This document shows positions 46,065-55,339 of a DNA stretch of 56,452 nt, piece after piece. A program made the translations under genes and the position numbers. Location of the stretch: positions 1 to 56,452 of the forward strand of contig BEHT01000023.1 of NCBI GenBank assembly GCA_002898575.1, given 5' to 3'. Origin of the DNA: a bacterium HR17. Lineage in GTDB: Bacteria; Armatimonadota; Fervidibacteria; Fervidibacterales; Fervidibacteraceae. The notes under the pieces were generated by a model. That model ran no database searches. It saw only the letters and a program-made list of their open reading frames with translations, and was not told where the DNA came from. Each line of letters opens with the position of its first letter. Positions within the stretch are counted from its first letter, which is position 1.

Positions 46065-46631
46065 ATGGAACTGCGCGAACGGGAGAAATTTGAAGAACGC
46101 ACCATAGAAGTGCGGCGGGTGTCCCGCGTGATGGAAGGGGGCAAGCGGATGTCGTTCCGCGCCCTCGTCGTTGTCGGGGACGGGCACGGACGCGTCGGTG
46201 CCGCTATTGGCAAAGCGTTAGGTGTGCCAGAAGCCGTCCGCAAAGCCGCTGAACGCGCCAAGCGCAACCTCGTCACCGTCCCGATGTTGGGGGACACCGT
46301 CCCTCACGAGGTCTGGGGACGCATGAAGGCGACGCGGGTGTTGCTGAAACCCGCTGCGCCGGGCACCGGCGTCATCGCCAGCGGGACGGTGCGCGCGGTG
46401 CTGGAATTGGCGGGCATCCGCAACATCCTGACAAAGGTCTACGGTTCGCGCAACCCCATTAATGTCGTGCAGGCGACGCTGGACGCATTGCGCCAACTGC
46501 GTTCCCCCCAGGAAATCGCCCAAATGCGCGGCAAACCGCTGCAAAATTTACCTATCCCACGCAAACTGCGGAGGTGGCTGGAACGCGATGCCAGCGCATC
46601 GGCAGCTTCTCCGAGTGACCTTGGTGCGTAG
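46065..46631 (+). CDS. rpsE: Ribosomal protein S5
   Basis: 188 aa. mRNA helicase-region protein of the 30S. '[20 protein letters not shown]', '[20 protein letters not shown]', and '[19 protein letters not shown]' are diagnostic. The C-terminal ~35 residues are a basic/Ser-Ala tail. AAGGAGGGCGA precedes the ATG. Its end overlaps rpmD by 44 bases. Confidence 0.97.
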   Translation: MELREREKFEERTIEVRRVSRVMEGGKRMSFRALVVVGDGHGRVGAAIGKALGVPEAVRKAAERAKRNLVTVPMLGDTVPHEVWGRMKATRVLLKPAAPGTGVIASGTVRAVLELAGIRNILTKVYGSRNPINVVQATLDALRQLRSPQEIAQMRGKPLQNLPIPRKLRRWLERDASASAASPSDLGA

Positions 46632-46809
46632 CCCCATCGGGTGTCCAAAGGACCAAAAGGCAACGGTCAAAGCGCTGGGCTTGAACCGTCTGGGCAAAAG
46701 TGTCGTCGTGCCGGACAATCCATCGGTGCGGGGCATGGTGCGCAAAGTCGCCCATCTCGTGCGGTGGGAAGCTGTGGAACGACCGGCACCGAGCGAGGTG
46801 ACCCGTTGA
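46588..46809 (+). CDS. rpmD: Ribosomal protein L30
   Basis: 73 aa. '[20 protein letters not shown]' and '[20 protein letters not shown]' match L30. The ATG at 46588 lies inside rpsE, with GGAGGTGG upstream. Its stop overlaps the rplO start (TGATG). Confidence 0.93.
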   Translation: MPAHRQLLRVTLVRSPIGCPKDQKATVKALGLNRLGKSVVVPDNPSVRGMVRKVAHLVRWEAVERPAPSEVTR

Positions 46810-47276
46810 TGTTGATGTTGCACGAATTGCGCCCGGCATTAGGTGCTAAGCACCGCAAAAAGCGGGTCGGACGAGGCATTGCCGCCGGGCAAGGCAAGAC
46901 CGCCGGACGCGGGACGAAAGGGCAAAAAGCCCGCGAAAATGTCGCACCGTGGTTTGAAGGGGGACAAACGCCTTTATACAAGCGCGTGCCCAAGTTGCGC
47001 GGCGAGGGCAAAAAAGCGATGCCGGTTGAACCCTTCCGCAAACACTACGCTGTGGTCAACATCGCTCAATTGCAAGCCAAATTTGACACAGGGGAAACGG
47101 TCACGCCTGAGGAATTGGTGAAGCGACGGCTCATCGACGCCGTCAAAGACGGGGTGCGTGTTCTGGGCAACGGGGCGTTGACCAAGCCGTTGACCGTTTA
47201 CGCTCACCATTTCAGTGCGTCGGCTAAAGCCAAGATTGAGGCAGCTGGCGGCAAAGCCGTGGTGATCGCGCCATGA
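46809..47276 (+). CDS. rplO: Ribosomal protein L15
   Basis: 155 aa. 'LHELRPALGAKHRKKRVGRG', 'AGQGKTAGRGTKGQKARENV' and 'FEGGQTPLYKRVPKLRG' are diagnostic. GAGGTG lies eight bases before ATG 46809; ATG 46815 is an alternative. It overlaps secY by four bases, the usual coupling. Confidence 0.97.
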   Translation: MLMLHELRPALGAKHRKKRVGRGIAAGQGKTAGRGTKGQKARENVAPWFEGGQTPLYKRVPKLRGEGKKAMPVEPFRKHYAVVNIAQLQAKFDTGETVTPEELVKRRLIDAVKDGVRVLGNGALTKPLTVYAHHFSASAKAKIEAAGGKAVVIAP

Positions 47277-48619
47277 TGGTCCGTCCCGACCGTAGCGGCA
47301 ACCTCATCCAAAACGCGCTGACGGCGTTGAAGGTTCCCGACCTTCAGCGTCGTTTCAAGTTCCTGCTATTCGCCCTCGCCGTCTACGCGTTCGGCTCACA
47401 CATCCCTGTTCCGGGTGTGGACACCAGCCGCGTGGAACAGTTTTTTACTTCGGGTGTCGGTAGTGGGGCGTTTTTCGGGTTGGTCAACATGTTCACAGGG
47501 GGGGCGTTGCGTAAGTTCTCCATCTTTGCGTTGGGCGTAATCCCTTACATCAACGGCAGCATCATCGTCCAGTTGCTCACGGCTGCTTTCCCGCAGTTAG
47601 AAGAGTTGCGCAAGGAGGGCGAATGGGGGCGGCGCAAGTTAGCGCAGTATACCCGTTACGCGACTTTCATCTCGGCGGTCTTGCAAGGATGGGGTTTCAT
47701 TCACCTGTTCATGCACTACGGGGCGCTGCCGCCCGATTTGACCTTGTGGGCGAAGTTGCGGATTCTATTGTCGTTGATGGCGGGAACAGCATTTTTGATG
47801 TGGTTGGGGGAACTGATCACCGAGCGAGGTATCGGGAACGGCATCTCTATCATTATTTTCGCCGGCATCGTGATGCGTTTGCCGGCGGAACTGGTGAGCG
47901 TGCTGGCGAGCGCCCTTTCGGGCGGGATACCGTTGGGCAGCGTTCTGTTGCTCTTTGCTCTGTTTGCTTTCACGCTGGTCTTCATCGTTTACATCCAACA
48001 ATCGCAGCGACGCATTCCCGTCACCTACACTCGGCGCATGATCGGTAACCGTCTGGGAAGCGTCACGAGTTACCTGCCGATTCCGGTCAACATCGGCGGC
48101 GTCATCCCCATCATTTTCGCTTTAGCGATCGTCAGTTTCCCGGTGACTGTCGTCAACTTTTTCCCGCCGGGTCTGACGGTCCCGCTCGTCGGTTGGACGA
48201 TGCGCGATATCCATGACTTCATGCAACGATGGTTCACGCCGGGCGGCAGCCTTTTGGGGTTGCTGCTCTACGCAGTGTTCGTCATCGTCTTCACCTTCTT
48301 CTACGCCGCCATCATCTACCGCCCTGACGAGATCGCGGATAACTTGCGCAAATGGGGCGGGGTTATCCCCGGCATTCGTCCGGGACAGCAAACGGTGGAA
48401 TACATTGACCGCGTCGCAACGCGCATCACATTTGCCGGCGCTGCCTTCTTGGCGGTCATCGCTGTGCTGGAGTTCCTCGTCCCGAAGTTGACCAACATCC
48501 AGCAGTTTGAATTGGTCGGCGGCACCTCGGTGCTCATCGCAGTCAGCGTCGCCTTGGAAACGATGAAGCAGTTGGAGGCGCAACTTTTGTTGCGCCAGTA
48601 TGAGACATTCATCAAGTAG
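47273..48619 (+). CDS. secY: Preprotein translocase subunit SecY
   Basis: 448 aa, ten transmembrane helices, the protein-conducting channel. 'LKVPDLQRRFKFLLFALAVY', 'FSIFALGVIPYINGSIIVQL', 'GELITERGIGNGISIIIFAG' and the cytoplasmic loop 'RRIPVTYTRRMIGNRLGSVT' are typical. It overlaps rplO. Following adk and map keep the conventional spc order. Confidence 0.98.
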   Translation: MMVRPDRSGNLIQNALTALKVPDLQRRFKFLLFALAVYAFGSHIPVPGVDTSRVEQFFTSGVGSGAFFGLVNMFTGGALRKFSIFALGVIPYINGSIIVQLLTAAFPQLEELRKEGEWGRRKLAQYTRYATFISAVLQGWGFIHLFMHYGALPPDLTLWAKLRILLSLMAGTAFLMWLGELITERGIGNGISIIIFAGIVMRLPAELVSVLASALSGGIPLGSVLLLFALFAFTLVFIVYIQQSQRRIPVTYTRRMIGNRLGSVTSYLPIPVNIGGVIPIIFALAIVSFPVTVVNFFPPGLTVPLVGWTMRDIHDFMQRWFTPGGSLLGLLLYAVFVIVFTFFYAAIIYRPDEIADNLRKWGGVIPGIRPGQQTVEYIDRVATRITFAGAAFLAVIAVLEFLVPKLTNIQQFELVGGTSVLIAVSVALETMKQLEAQLLLRQYETFIK

Positions 48620-48671
48620 CCTTTGCCAGAAATGCCGTGCCGTAAGCGTCACGCTACGGGGAGGTCTGGCA

Positions 48672-49319
48672 ATGGGGCGTTCTCTCATCGTGCTCTTGGG
48701 TCCCCCAGGGTCTGGCAAGGGCACGCACGGGCGGCGCTGGGCAGAAGAGCACGGGTGCCTCTATGTCGCCACCGGCGATTTGCTGCGCGAGGCGATTCGG
48801 CACGGCACCGCGTTGGGCGTTCAGGCACAAACTTATGTCGCCCGCGGCGAACTCGTGCCCGACGAAGTGATGGCGCAACTGATTGAAGAGATGCTGCAAA
48901 AAGCAGACCGCTGCGTGGTGCTGGACGGTTACCCCCGCACCCTCGTGCAAGCAGCGACCTTGGAAGGGCTCGCTCATCGCTTGGGATGGCAGGTGGCGAT
49001 GGTGCTCCTGTTGGATGTCGGTGAGCAGGAGTTGATAGAACGGCTGAGCGCCCGGCGCGTTTGCCCCAACTGCCAAGCCATCTACAATTTGTTGTCGGCA
49101 CCGCCGCGACAGGATGAGCGGTGTGATGTCTGCGGTGCCGCACTGGTCCAAAGGGACGACGACCGTCCCGAAGTCGTCCTCCACCGTTTGGCAGTTTACC
49201 GGGAGCAGACGCAGCCGGTCGCCGATTACTACGCCCGACGGGGAATGTTGGTGACCGTCAACGCTTCCGGCACACCCGAGGAAGTTTACGCCCGCTTGCG
49301 ACAGGTGACGGCACGATGA
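48672..49319 (+). CDS. adk: Adenylate kinase, zinc-lid form
   Basis: 215 aa. Interconverts AMP, ADP and ATP. P-loop GPPGSGKGT (10-18), AMP-site DGYPRT (85-90), and a lid with Cys131, Cys134, Cys151 and Cys154 for structural zinc, as in Gram-positives and thermophiles. ATG 48672 has GGGAGG seven bases upstream. It overlaps map by four bases. Confidence 0.97.
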   Translation: MGRSLIVLLGPPGSGKGTHGRRWAEEHGCLYVATGDLLREAIRHGTALGVQAQTYVARGELVPDEVMAQLIEEMLQKADRCVVLDGYPRTLVQAATLEGLAHRLGWQVAMVLLLDVGEQELIERLSARRVCPNCQAIYNLLSAPPRQDERCDVCGAALVQRDDDRPEVVLHRLAVYREQTQPVADYYARRGMLVTVNASGTPEEVYARLRQVTAR

Positions 49320-50140
49320 CACAGACCAAAACGCGACCACCGCGCGCCCGTGTGATTTTAAAAACAGCGGAAGAAATCGCCAGAATGCGCGAAGCCGGTG
49401 TCATCGCTTACCACGCCCTCAGAGCAGCCAAAGAGGCTGTCCGACCGGGTGTGACGCCCAAAGAGTTGGACGCTATCGCGGAGGCGGTCATCCGCCAACA
49501 CGGTGCCCAGCCATCGTTCAAAGGTTACCGAGGCTACCCTGCGGCGACATGCATCGCCGTTAACGAAGCGGTCGTTCACGCCATTCCGACCCAGCGCCCG
49601 CTGCAGGAGGGCGATATCGTCGGGATTGATTTGGGGGTTTTCTACAAAGGGGTGCATGTGGACACCGGCATCACTGTGCCCGTAGGGCGCGTCAGCCCCA
49701 CAGCGCGTAAACTGTTGCGGGTGACGGCGGAAGCCCTATACAAAGGTATCGCGCAAGCCCGTGCAGGCAACACCGTCTGGGACATCGCCGCTGCCATTCA
49801 AGATTTTGTAGAAGCACACGGTTTTTCTGTTGTGCGGGAGTTGGTGGGGCACGGTGTCGGACGCTATTTGCACGAGGCGCCAGAAATCCCCAACTTTACC
49901 GAACCGAGTCTGCGTCGGATCGTGCTGATGCCCGGTATGACCTTTGCCATTGAACCGATGGTGACAGCCGGTGACTTTCGTGTTAAAGTTTTGCCGGACA
50001 AATGGACGGTCGTCACCGTTGACGGGAGCCTGTCCGCTCAGTTTGAACATACAGTCGCCATTACCCAAGACGGAACGCCACTGATTTTGACCGTCGGTCC
50101 CGACGGGGAAGACGACCTGTGGCGAGGTGCTTTTGAGTAG
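49316..50140 (+). CDS. map: Methionine aminopeptidase type I
   Basis: 274 aa. Removes initiator Met from nascent chains. Metal ligands lie in '[20 protein letters not shown]', '[17 protein letters not shown]', '[10 protein letters not shown]' and '[11 protein letters not shown]'. No N-terminal zinc-finger extension. It overlaps adk (ATGA) and is followed two bases later by infA. Confidence 0.98.
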   Translation: MTQTKTRPPRARVILKTAEEIARMREAGVIAYHALRAAKEAVRPGVTPKELDAIAEAVIRQHGAQPSFKGYRGYPAATCIAVNEAVVHAIPTQRPLQEGDIVGIDLGVFYKGVHVDTGITVPVGRVSPTARKLLRVTAEALYKGIAQARAGNTVWDIAAAIQDFVEAHGFSVVRELVGHGVGRYLHEAPEIPNFTEPSLRRIVLMPGMTFAIEPMVTAGDFRVKVLPDKWTVVTVDGSLSAQFEHTVAITQDGTPLILTVGPDGEDDLWRGAFE

Positions 50141-50142
50141 CG

Positions 50143-50361
50143 ATGCCGAAAGAGCAAACGATTGAAATAGAAGGCACAGTCAAAGAGGCGTTGCCCAACG
50201 CGACCTTCCGCGTGGTGTTGGATAACGGACAAGAAGTGTTGGCGCATGTGTCTGGGCGGATGCGCGTGCATTTCATCCGCATCGTGCCGGGCGACCGCGT
50301 CAAAGTGGAGCTTTCGCCTTACGACCCCAAACGAGGGCGCATTGTTTACCGCATGCGATAG
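50143..50361 (+). CDS. infA: Translation initiation factor IF-1
   Basis: 72 aa OB-fold protein of standard length. '[20 protein letters not shown]', [19 protein letters not shown] and '[20 protein letters not shown]' are diagnostic. It starts two bases after map; a GAGGTG lies 14 bases upstream inside map. Confidence 0.97.
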   Translation: MPKEQTIEIEGTVKEALPNATFRVVLDNGQEVLAHVSGRMRVHFIRIVPGDRVKVELSPYDPKRGRIVYRMR

Positions 50362-50388
50362 CGCAGCGACGACGGAGGGTGAACGACC

Positions 50389-50505
50389 GTGAAGGTGCGT
50401 CCATCGGTCAAAAAAATGTGTGACAAGTGTAAAATCATTCGCCGTCGGGGGCGCGTGTGGGTCATCTGCGAGCGCCCCAAACATAAACAACGCCAAGGGA
50501 AATAG
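50389..50505 (+). CDS. rpmJ: Ribosomal protein L36, zinc type
   Basis: 38 aa from a GTG start with GGAGGGTGA upstream. Reads [19 protein letters not shown] then [18 protein letters not shown]: Cys11, Cys14, Cys27 and His32 form the zinc site. It fills the gap between infA and rpsM exactly where rpmJ belongs. Confidence 0.96.
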   Translation: MKVRPSVKKMCDKCKIIRRRGRVWVICERPKHKQRQGK

Positions 50506-50519
50506 GGTAGGTGAGAGCG

Positions 50520-50909
50520 ATGGCGCGCATTGCAGGCGTGGAAATTCCCGACAACAAGCGCCTCTTCGTCGGTTTGACCTACATCTACGGGGTCGGTCGG
50601 ACACTGGCGGTGAAAGCCTGTCAAGCCGTCGGTATAGACCCGACGCGCAAATTGAGTGAACTGTCAGATGAAGAGTTGGCGCGCCTGCGCGACTACATTG
50701 AGCGCAACTATAAAGTGGAAGGAGACTTAAGGCGTGAGGTCGCCGAGAACATTAAGCGGTTGATTGATATTCGTTGCTACCGGGGGTTGCGCCACTTAGC
50801 GGGGTTGCCAGTGCGGGGACAACGAACGCGCTCTAACGCCCGCACCCGCAAAGGTCCCCGCAAGACCGTCGGGACGAAGAAAGGTAAGCGTAGCAAGAAG
50901 AAAGGCTAA
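50520..50909 (+). CDS. rpsM: Ribosomal protein S13
   Basis: 129 aa. 30S head protein contacting the 50S and P-site t[23 protein letters not shown], 'IYGVGRTLA', '[20 protein letters not shown]' and a lysine-rich end are typical. ATG 50520 matches the family start; ATG 50511 is three codons upstream. Confidence 0.97.
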   Translation: MARIAGVEIPDNKRLFVGLTYIYGVGRTLAVKACQAVGIDPTRKLSELSDEELARLRDYIERNYKVEGDLRREVAENIKRLIDIRCYRGLRHLAGLPVRGQRTRSNARTRKGPRKTVGTKKGKRSKKKG

Positions 50910-50939
50910 AAAAACCGTCGCTGGGGGTGTGACGACACA

Positions 50940-51341
50940 ATGGCGCAGAAACGGTCCGCTCGACGCGGACAGCGCCGACGGCGCGAGCGGAGGGTTATCA
51001 CCCACGCCATCGCGCATGTCCAGTCCACTTACAACAACACGATCGTGACAATTACGGACCCGCAAGGGAACACGCTGGCGTGGGCGAGTGGGGGCACCGT
51101 CGGTTTCAAGGGCACCAAGAAAGGCACACCGTATGCGGCGCAATTGGCGGCGCAAACGGCGGGGCGGCGTGTCTTGGACATGGGCGTCAAAAAGTTGGAT
51201 ATTTTGGTGAAAGGTCCGGGACCTGGGCGCGACACCGCTGTGCGCGCCTTGCAAGCCTTAGGCTTTGAAATCGGCGTCATCAAAGACATTACACCGACGC
51301 CCCACAACGGTTGCCGTCCCAGCCGACGGCGCCGCACTTAA
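50940..51341 (+). CDS. rpsK: Ribosomal protein S11
   Basis: 133 aa. Platform protein of the 30S. '[20 protein letters not shown]', '[20 protein letters not shown]' and '[17 protein letters not shown]' are diagnostic. Arg-rich N-terminus. It lies 30 bases after rpsM. Confidence 0.98.
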   Translation: MAQKRSARRGQRRRRERRVITHAIAHVQSTYNNTIVTITDPQGNTLAWASGGTVGFKGTKKGTPYAAQLAAQTAGRRVLDMGVKKLDILVKGPGPGRDTAVRALQALGFEIGVIKDITPTPHNGCRPSRRRRT

Positions 51342-51376
51342 GAAGTGAGGAACCGCTAAGGAGGGCGAACACACGC

Positions 51377-52000
51377 ATGGGACGCTACATCGGACCCGTC
51401 TGCCGGCTCTGCCGCCGCGAAGGGGTCAAGTTGTTCCTGAAGGGCGAAAAATGCCTGACAAAGTGCATTTTAGACCGGCGCCGCCAACCGCCAGGTCAGC
51501 ACGGCGAACTGCGGCGTAAGCAAACAGAATACGGCAAACGGCTGCGGGAAAAGCAGAAACTCCGCCGCACCTACAACATCCGTGAGGAACAATTCATCCG
51601 CTACTTTGAGATGGCGGCTAAAATGCCCGGCAACACCGGCGAAAACTTCTTGCAATTGTTGGAGCGGCGGCTGGACAATGTGGTCTATCGGTTAGGGTTC
51701 GCGCTGTCGCGCAACCATGCCCGCCAATTGGTCGTGCACGGGCACATCTTGGTAAACGGTCAAGTCGTGGACATCCCGTCCTACTTGGTAGACCCCGGCG
51801 ATGTTATCGCCGTCGCCGAAGATATGCGCGATAACCCTGATGTGCAGCACGCCTTAGAGGTGCGCGGCGAATGGACAGTCCCTGCATGGCTGAGCCGTGA
51901 CACGGCGACGCTGACCGGGCGGGTCCTGAACTTGCCGACCCGCGACCAAATTGATGTCCAAGTCAACGAAAACTTGGTCGTTGAGTTCTACTCCCGCTAA
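51377..52000 (+). CDS. rpsD: Ribosomal protein S4, zinc type
   Basis: 207 aa. 16S 5'-domain assembly initiator. The N-terminus has a Cys cluster ([18 protein letters not shown], then a further Cys) that binds zinc in the C+ form. The S4 RNA-binding domain lies in '[20 protein letters not shown]' and '[20 protein letters not shown]'. ATG 51377 is preferred; AAGGAGGG is about 12 bases upstream. Confidence 0.97.
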   Translation: MGRYIGPVCRLCRREGVKLFLKGEKCLTKCILDRRRQPPGQHGELRRKQTEYGKRLREKQKLRRTYNIREEQFIRYFEMAAKMPGNTGENFLQLLERRLDNVVYRLGFALSRNHARQLVVHGHILVNGQVVDIPSYLVDPGDVIAVAEDMRDNPDVQHALEVRGEWTVPAWLSRDTATLTGRVLNLPTRDQIDVQVNENLVVEFYSR

Positions 52001-52074
52001 ACCGCCTAACGAGGGGGCGCGGGCAGCCGAAGGACTGCTCCGCCGTCCACACTGTCTTGGGAGGCGATGGGACG

Positions 52075-53049
52075 ATGTTGACGATGGGCGAACTGTTGGT
52101 GCGCCCGCAAATTCGCGAGTTGGTCCGCGAAGCGCGTTACGCCAAATATGAAATCGCACCGTTGGAGCCGGGTATGGGCACGACCCTGGGCAACGCGTTG
52201 CGCCGTGTCCTGCTCAACGACATTATCGGGGCTGCCATCACGGAAGTGTGGATTGAAGGTGTGCCCCACGAGTACACGGTCATCGCTGGCGTCAAAGAGG
52301 ATGTCGTGGAAATTCTGCTCAACCTCAAAGAGGTCGCCATTCGGGTCGCCGACACAGTGAACCCGCGCATGTCCTACATCGCCCGCATTCAAGTGCAGGG
52401 GGAAGGCGAAGTCACTGGCGCCGACATTCAAATGCCCTTCGGTTTTGAAGTCGCCAACCCTGAAGTCCACATCGCCACTTTAACCGATAGCAACGCGGCG
52501 TTGGACATGCAATTAACGATCCGCTTGGGCAAGGGGTATTTGCCGTTGGAGCGCATTGACCGCGCCAAACTGCCGCTGGGAACCATCCCCGTGGACGCCA
52601 TCTTCGCACCGGTCAAAAAGGTGAACTTCATCGTAGAGCCGACCCGCGTGGGCGTCCGCAGCGATTACGACCGATTGGTGCTGGAAATTTGGACCAACGG
52701 GGCGATTGACCCGGATCAAGCGCTGGTGGAAGCGACCCAGTTGCTGATGGAACATCTGCGGCTGCTGCAGCCGTTGGGAATGGCGCGACGGTTCGTCCTG
52801 CAAGAGTTGGGCATTGATGAAGGGGCGTTGCCCTCCTCCAGCGGCATTCCCATCGCCTCGTTGGGCTTGCCGTCGCGCGTCGTCAACTCGCTCCAACGCA
52901 GCGGCATCCTCACCTTGCAAGAGTTGACCCGCTTTTCCCGTGAGGAACTGATGGAACGCATCTCTGGCTTGGGCGAACAATCCGTCAGTTTGCTGGAGGC
53001 GAAACTGCGCGAACACGGGCTTTGGTTCCGTGAGGATTCGGAGGAGTGA
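52075..53049 (+). CDS. rpoA: RNA polymerase alpha subunit
   Basis: 324 aa. The N-terminal domain (about 1-230) has 'YEIAPLEPGMGTTLGNALRR' for dimerisation. After a linker, the C-terminal domain (about 255-318, 'GLPSRVVNSLQRSGILTLQE') binds UP elements and activators. Start chosen at ATG 52075 with GGGAGG upstream; TTG 52057 and ATG 52084 are alternatives. Conventional alpha operon position between rpsD and rplQ. Confidence 0.98.
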   Translation: MLTMGELLVRPQIRELVREARYAKYEIAPLEPGMGTTLGNALRRVLLNDIIGAAITEVWIEGVPHEYTVIAGVKEDVVEILLNLKEVAIRVADTVNPRMSYIARIQVQGEGEVTGADIQMPFGFEVANPEVHIATLTDSNAALDMQLTIRLGKGYLPLERIDRAKLPLGTIPVDAIFAPVKKVNFIVEPTRVGVRSDYDRLVLEIWTNGAIDPDQALVEATQLLMEHLRLLQPLGMARRFVLQELGIDEGALPSSSGIPIASLGLPSRVVNSLQRSGILTLQELTRFSREELMERISGLGEQSVSLLEAKLREHGLWFREDSEE

Positions 53050-53055
53050 GCGAGA

Positions 53056-53418
53056 ATGCGGCACCGCAAAGGCTACAAGGAACTGGGGCGTTGGCCGGCA
53101 CACCGCAAAGCCTTGTTGCGCAACCTTGTCGCGTCGCTGTTTCTTCACGAGAAAATTGAGACGACTTACACCCGCGCCAAAGCCGCCCAGCGGTTGGCGG
53201 AGAAATTGATCACCACCGCCAAGGAGGATACAGTTGCCGCACGCCGTTTGGTGGCTGAATATATCCCAAACCCGTTGCGACGGGAGGTCGTGACGAAACT
53301 GTTCACGGAGATCGCACCCCGCTACAAGGAGCGCAACGGCGGTTACACCCGAGTCATCAAGGCAGGTGCTCGGCAAGGCGACGCCGCCGAAATGGCAGTG
53401 CTCATGCTCGTTGAGTGA
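53056..53418 (+). CDS. rplQ: Ribosomal protein L17
   Basis: 120 aa. MRHRKGYKELGRWPAHRKAL, 'LFLHEKIETTYTRAKAAQRL' and 'GGYTRVIKAGARQGDAAEMA' are diagnostic. Its stop overlaps an ATG (TGATG) that probably was the original truA start before a 22-bp duplication. Confidence 0.97.
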   Translation: MRHRKGYKELGRWPAHRKALLRNLVASLFLHEKIETTYTRAKAAQRLAEKLITTAKEDTVAARRLVAEYIPNPLRREVVTKLFTEIAPRYKERNGGYTRVIKAGARQGDAAEMAVLMLVE

Positions 53419-53453
53419 TGCGGCACATCAAGTTGAGTGATGCGGCACATCAA
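53410..53453 (+). repeat. Perfect 22-bp tandem duplication at the rplQ-truA junction
   Basis: GTTGAGTGATGCGGCACATC plus AA occurs at 53410-53431 and again at 53432-53453. Each copy carries an rplQ-like end and a truA-like start (ATG CGG CAC ATC AA). As 22 is not a multiple of three, the first ATG (53418) reads only a 17-codon frame ending near 53471. Confidence 0.95.
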
Positions 53454-54204
53454 GTTGGTCGTCGGCTATGACGGCACCGACTTTCACGGTTTCCAGCGCC
53501 AAGGCGGATTGCGGACAGTGCAAGGGGAATTGGAACGCACTTTGACAATGTTGTTGGGACACGAAGTCCGTTTGAAAGCGGCTGGACGCACCGATGCCGG
53601 CGTCCACGCGGAAGGACAGGTCGTCAGTTTTTGGACAGATAGACCGATCCCGACCGAACAGTTGCCGCGGGCACTAAACGGGTTGCTCCCACCAGACATC
53701 GTTGCCAAAAGCGCCCAAGAGGTGCCGCCCGACTTTCATCCGCGTTTTGACGCGACCAGTCGGGTCTACCGTTACTTGATTGACAACCGCGCTGTCCCGT
53801 CGGCGCTGTTGCGTCGTTACGCGTGGCACATCGCCGCGCCGCTGGATGTAGCCGCCATGCGCGAGGCAGCGCGCTGGCTCGTGGGTGTGCATGACTTTGC
53901 GTCCTTTCACGCCAGCGGCAGCGATGTGGGGTCCACCGTGCGCGAAATGAAACGGGTGGTCGTCACTCAACGAGGGGGCATTATCGCCGTCACGCTGGAA
54001 GCCAATGCCTTCCTGTATCACATGGCACGCATTATCGTCGGAACATTAGTAGACATCGGGCTAGGCAAGCGTCCACCGCAGGCGATGCACGCTACTTTAA
54101 TGGCGCGCGACCGCGCTGCCGCCGGCAAAACAGCGCCGGCGCACGGTTTGTGTCTCATGCAGGTCAAATATGGGCGAAAAACGACGACGCGCCGCGCAAA
54201 CTAA
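53440..54204 (+). CDS. truA: tRNA pseudouridine(38-40) synthase
   Basis: 254 aa. Modifies U38-U40 in tRNA anticodon arms. 'LVVGYDGTDFHGFQRQGGLR', GRTDAGVHAEGQVVSF with the catalytic Asp, 'DATSRVYRYLI' and 'NAFLYHMARIIVGTLVDIG' are diagnostic. ATG 53440 is the second of two ATGs created by a 22-bp duplication. truA, rplM and rpsI follow the alpha operon as in many Firmicutes. Confidence 0.96.
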   Translation: MRHIKLVVGYDGTDFHGFQRQGGLRTVQGELERTLTMLLGHEVRLKAAGRTDAGVHAEGQVVSFWTDRPIPTEQLPRALNGLLPPDIVAKSAQEVPPDFHPRFDATSRVYRYLIDNRAVPSALLRRYAWHIAAPLDVAAMREAARWLVGVHDFASFHASGSDVGSTVREMKRVVVTQRGGIIAVTLEANAFLYHMARIIVGTLVDIGLGKRPPQAMHATLMARDRAAAGKTAPAHGLCLMQVKYGRKTTTRRAN

Positions 54205-54232
54205 GCCGTTTTATGTGAAGGAGGCAGCCGCG

Positions 54233-54715
54233 ATGGCAAACAAAACGACATGGATCAACGCCAAAACGGTGGAACGGCGCTGGTGGGTCGTGGATGCCAG
54301 CGGGCAAATCTTGGGTCGGCTCGCCAGCGAAATCGCCCGCCTTTTAATGGGTAAACATAAGCCCCAGTGGCAGCCGAATTTGGATATTGGGGATGGCGTT
54401 ATCGTGGTCAACGCCGACAAAGTGCGCCTAACGGGCAAAAAGCTGGACCAAAAGTTTCATTACCGCCATTCAGGGCGACCGGGGAACTTGAAGGCTTACA
54501 GTTACCGCTGGATGCTGGAGCACCGTCCAGAGCGCGTCATTGAATTGGCGGTGTCCAAAATGCTGCCGAAAAATCGGTTGCGGGCACGGATGCTCAAGCG
54601 GCTGCGCGTCTACCGGGGGGCGACGCACCCTCACGAAGCCCAGTCCCCCCAACCGCTTGCACTGTCACCAGTGCGGGCGCCCGCAGCGTCAGGCAGCGAG
54701 CGGAGTCCGCAGTGA
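54233..54715 (+). CDS. rplM: Ribosomal protein L13 with C-terminal tail
   Basis: 160 aa against about 145. 'WWVVDASGQILGRLASEIAR', 'GDGVIVVNADKVRLTGKKLD' and 'SKMLPKNRLRARMLKRLRVY' are typical. The last ~25 residues (QSPQPLALSPVRAPAASGSE) are a Pro/Ser-rich tail. ATG 54233 has GAAGGAGG upstream; the longer frame from 54170 overlaps truA. Confidence 0.96.
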   Translation: MANKTTWINAKTVERRWWVVDASGQILGRLASEIARLLMGKHKPQWQPNLDIGDGVIVVNADKVRLTGKKLDQKFHYRHSGRPGNLKAYSYRWMLEHRPERVIELAVSKMLPKNRLRARMLKRLRVYRGATHPHEAQSPQPLALSPVRAPAASGSERSPQ

Positions 54716-54758
54716 AGACGATCAACGGAGTTAGATGAAAAGGAGGTGCCGCACCGGC

Positions 54759-55322
54759 ATGGAACACGCAGCGTTGCCCGTTGAGGAGATACCCACACCG
54801 CCAGCAACCGGTGGGGGTGAAAATGTGGCAGCAGAAGAGACCGTCGCCACCGAACCAACGGCGCCGTCCCTCACCCCACCGACGGAGCCGGTCAAAAAGC
54901 GCGAGGGAAAGGTGGACATCACCCCAAAGGGAGAAATCCGCTTTTATGCGACAGGACGACGCAAGGAGGCTATTGCCCGCGTGTGGCTTATCCCTGGCGG
55001 GACGGGACAAATCGTCGTCAACGGGCGCCCTTTGCTGGACTATGTTACACGCATTTCGCTTTATGAGGAAGCCATCGCGCCGTTGCGCGCCACCAACACA
55101 TTGGGTATGTTTGATGTCCGAGCGACTGTGCGAGGCGGCGGTTTGCATGGACAAGCCGGTGCGTTGTGTCATGGCATCGCCCGCGCGTTAGTCGTCTGGA
55201 ACGAAGAGTTGCGCCCTATCCTGCGTCGTCACGGGTTGTTGACCCGTGATCCTCGTGCCAAAGAGCGGAAAAAGTATGGGCGCAAACGCGCGCGCCGCGG
55301 CTTCCAGTTCCGCAAGCGTTAA
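54759..55322 (+). CDS. rpsI: Ribosomal protein S9 with N-terminal extension
   Basis: 187 aa against about 130. Residues ~62-187 are S9 ('RFYATGRRKEAIARVWLIPG', 'VRGGGLHGQAGALCHGIARA', ending KKYGRKRARRGFQFRKR, whose tail reaches the P site). The first ~60 residues are acidic and Pro/Thr-rich, probably disordered. ATG 54759 has AGGAGGTG ten bases upstream; ATG 54735 is in frame but has no SD. Confidence 0.95.
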   Translation: MEHAALPVEEIPTPPATGGGENVAAEETVATEPTAPSLTPPTEPVKKREGKVDITPKGEIRFYATGRRKEAIARVWLIPGGTGQIVVNGRPLLDYVTRISLYEEAIAPLRATNTLGMFDVRATVRGGGLHGQAGALCHGIARALVVWNEELRPILRRHGLLTRDPRAKERKKYGRKRARRGFQFRKR

Positions 55323-55339
55323 ACGCCTTGGGCAAGGCG

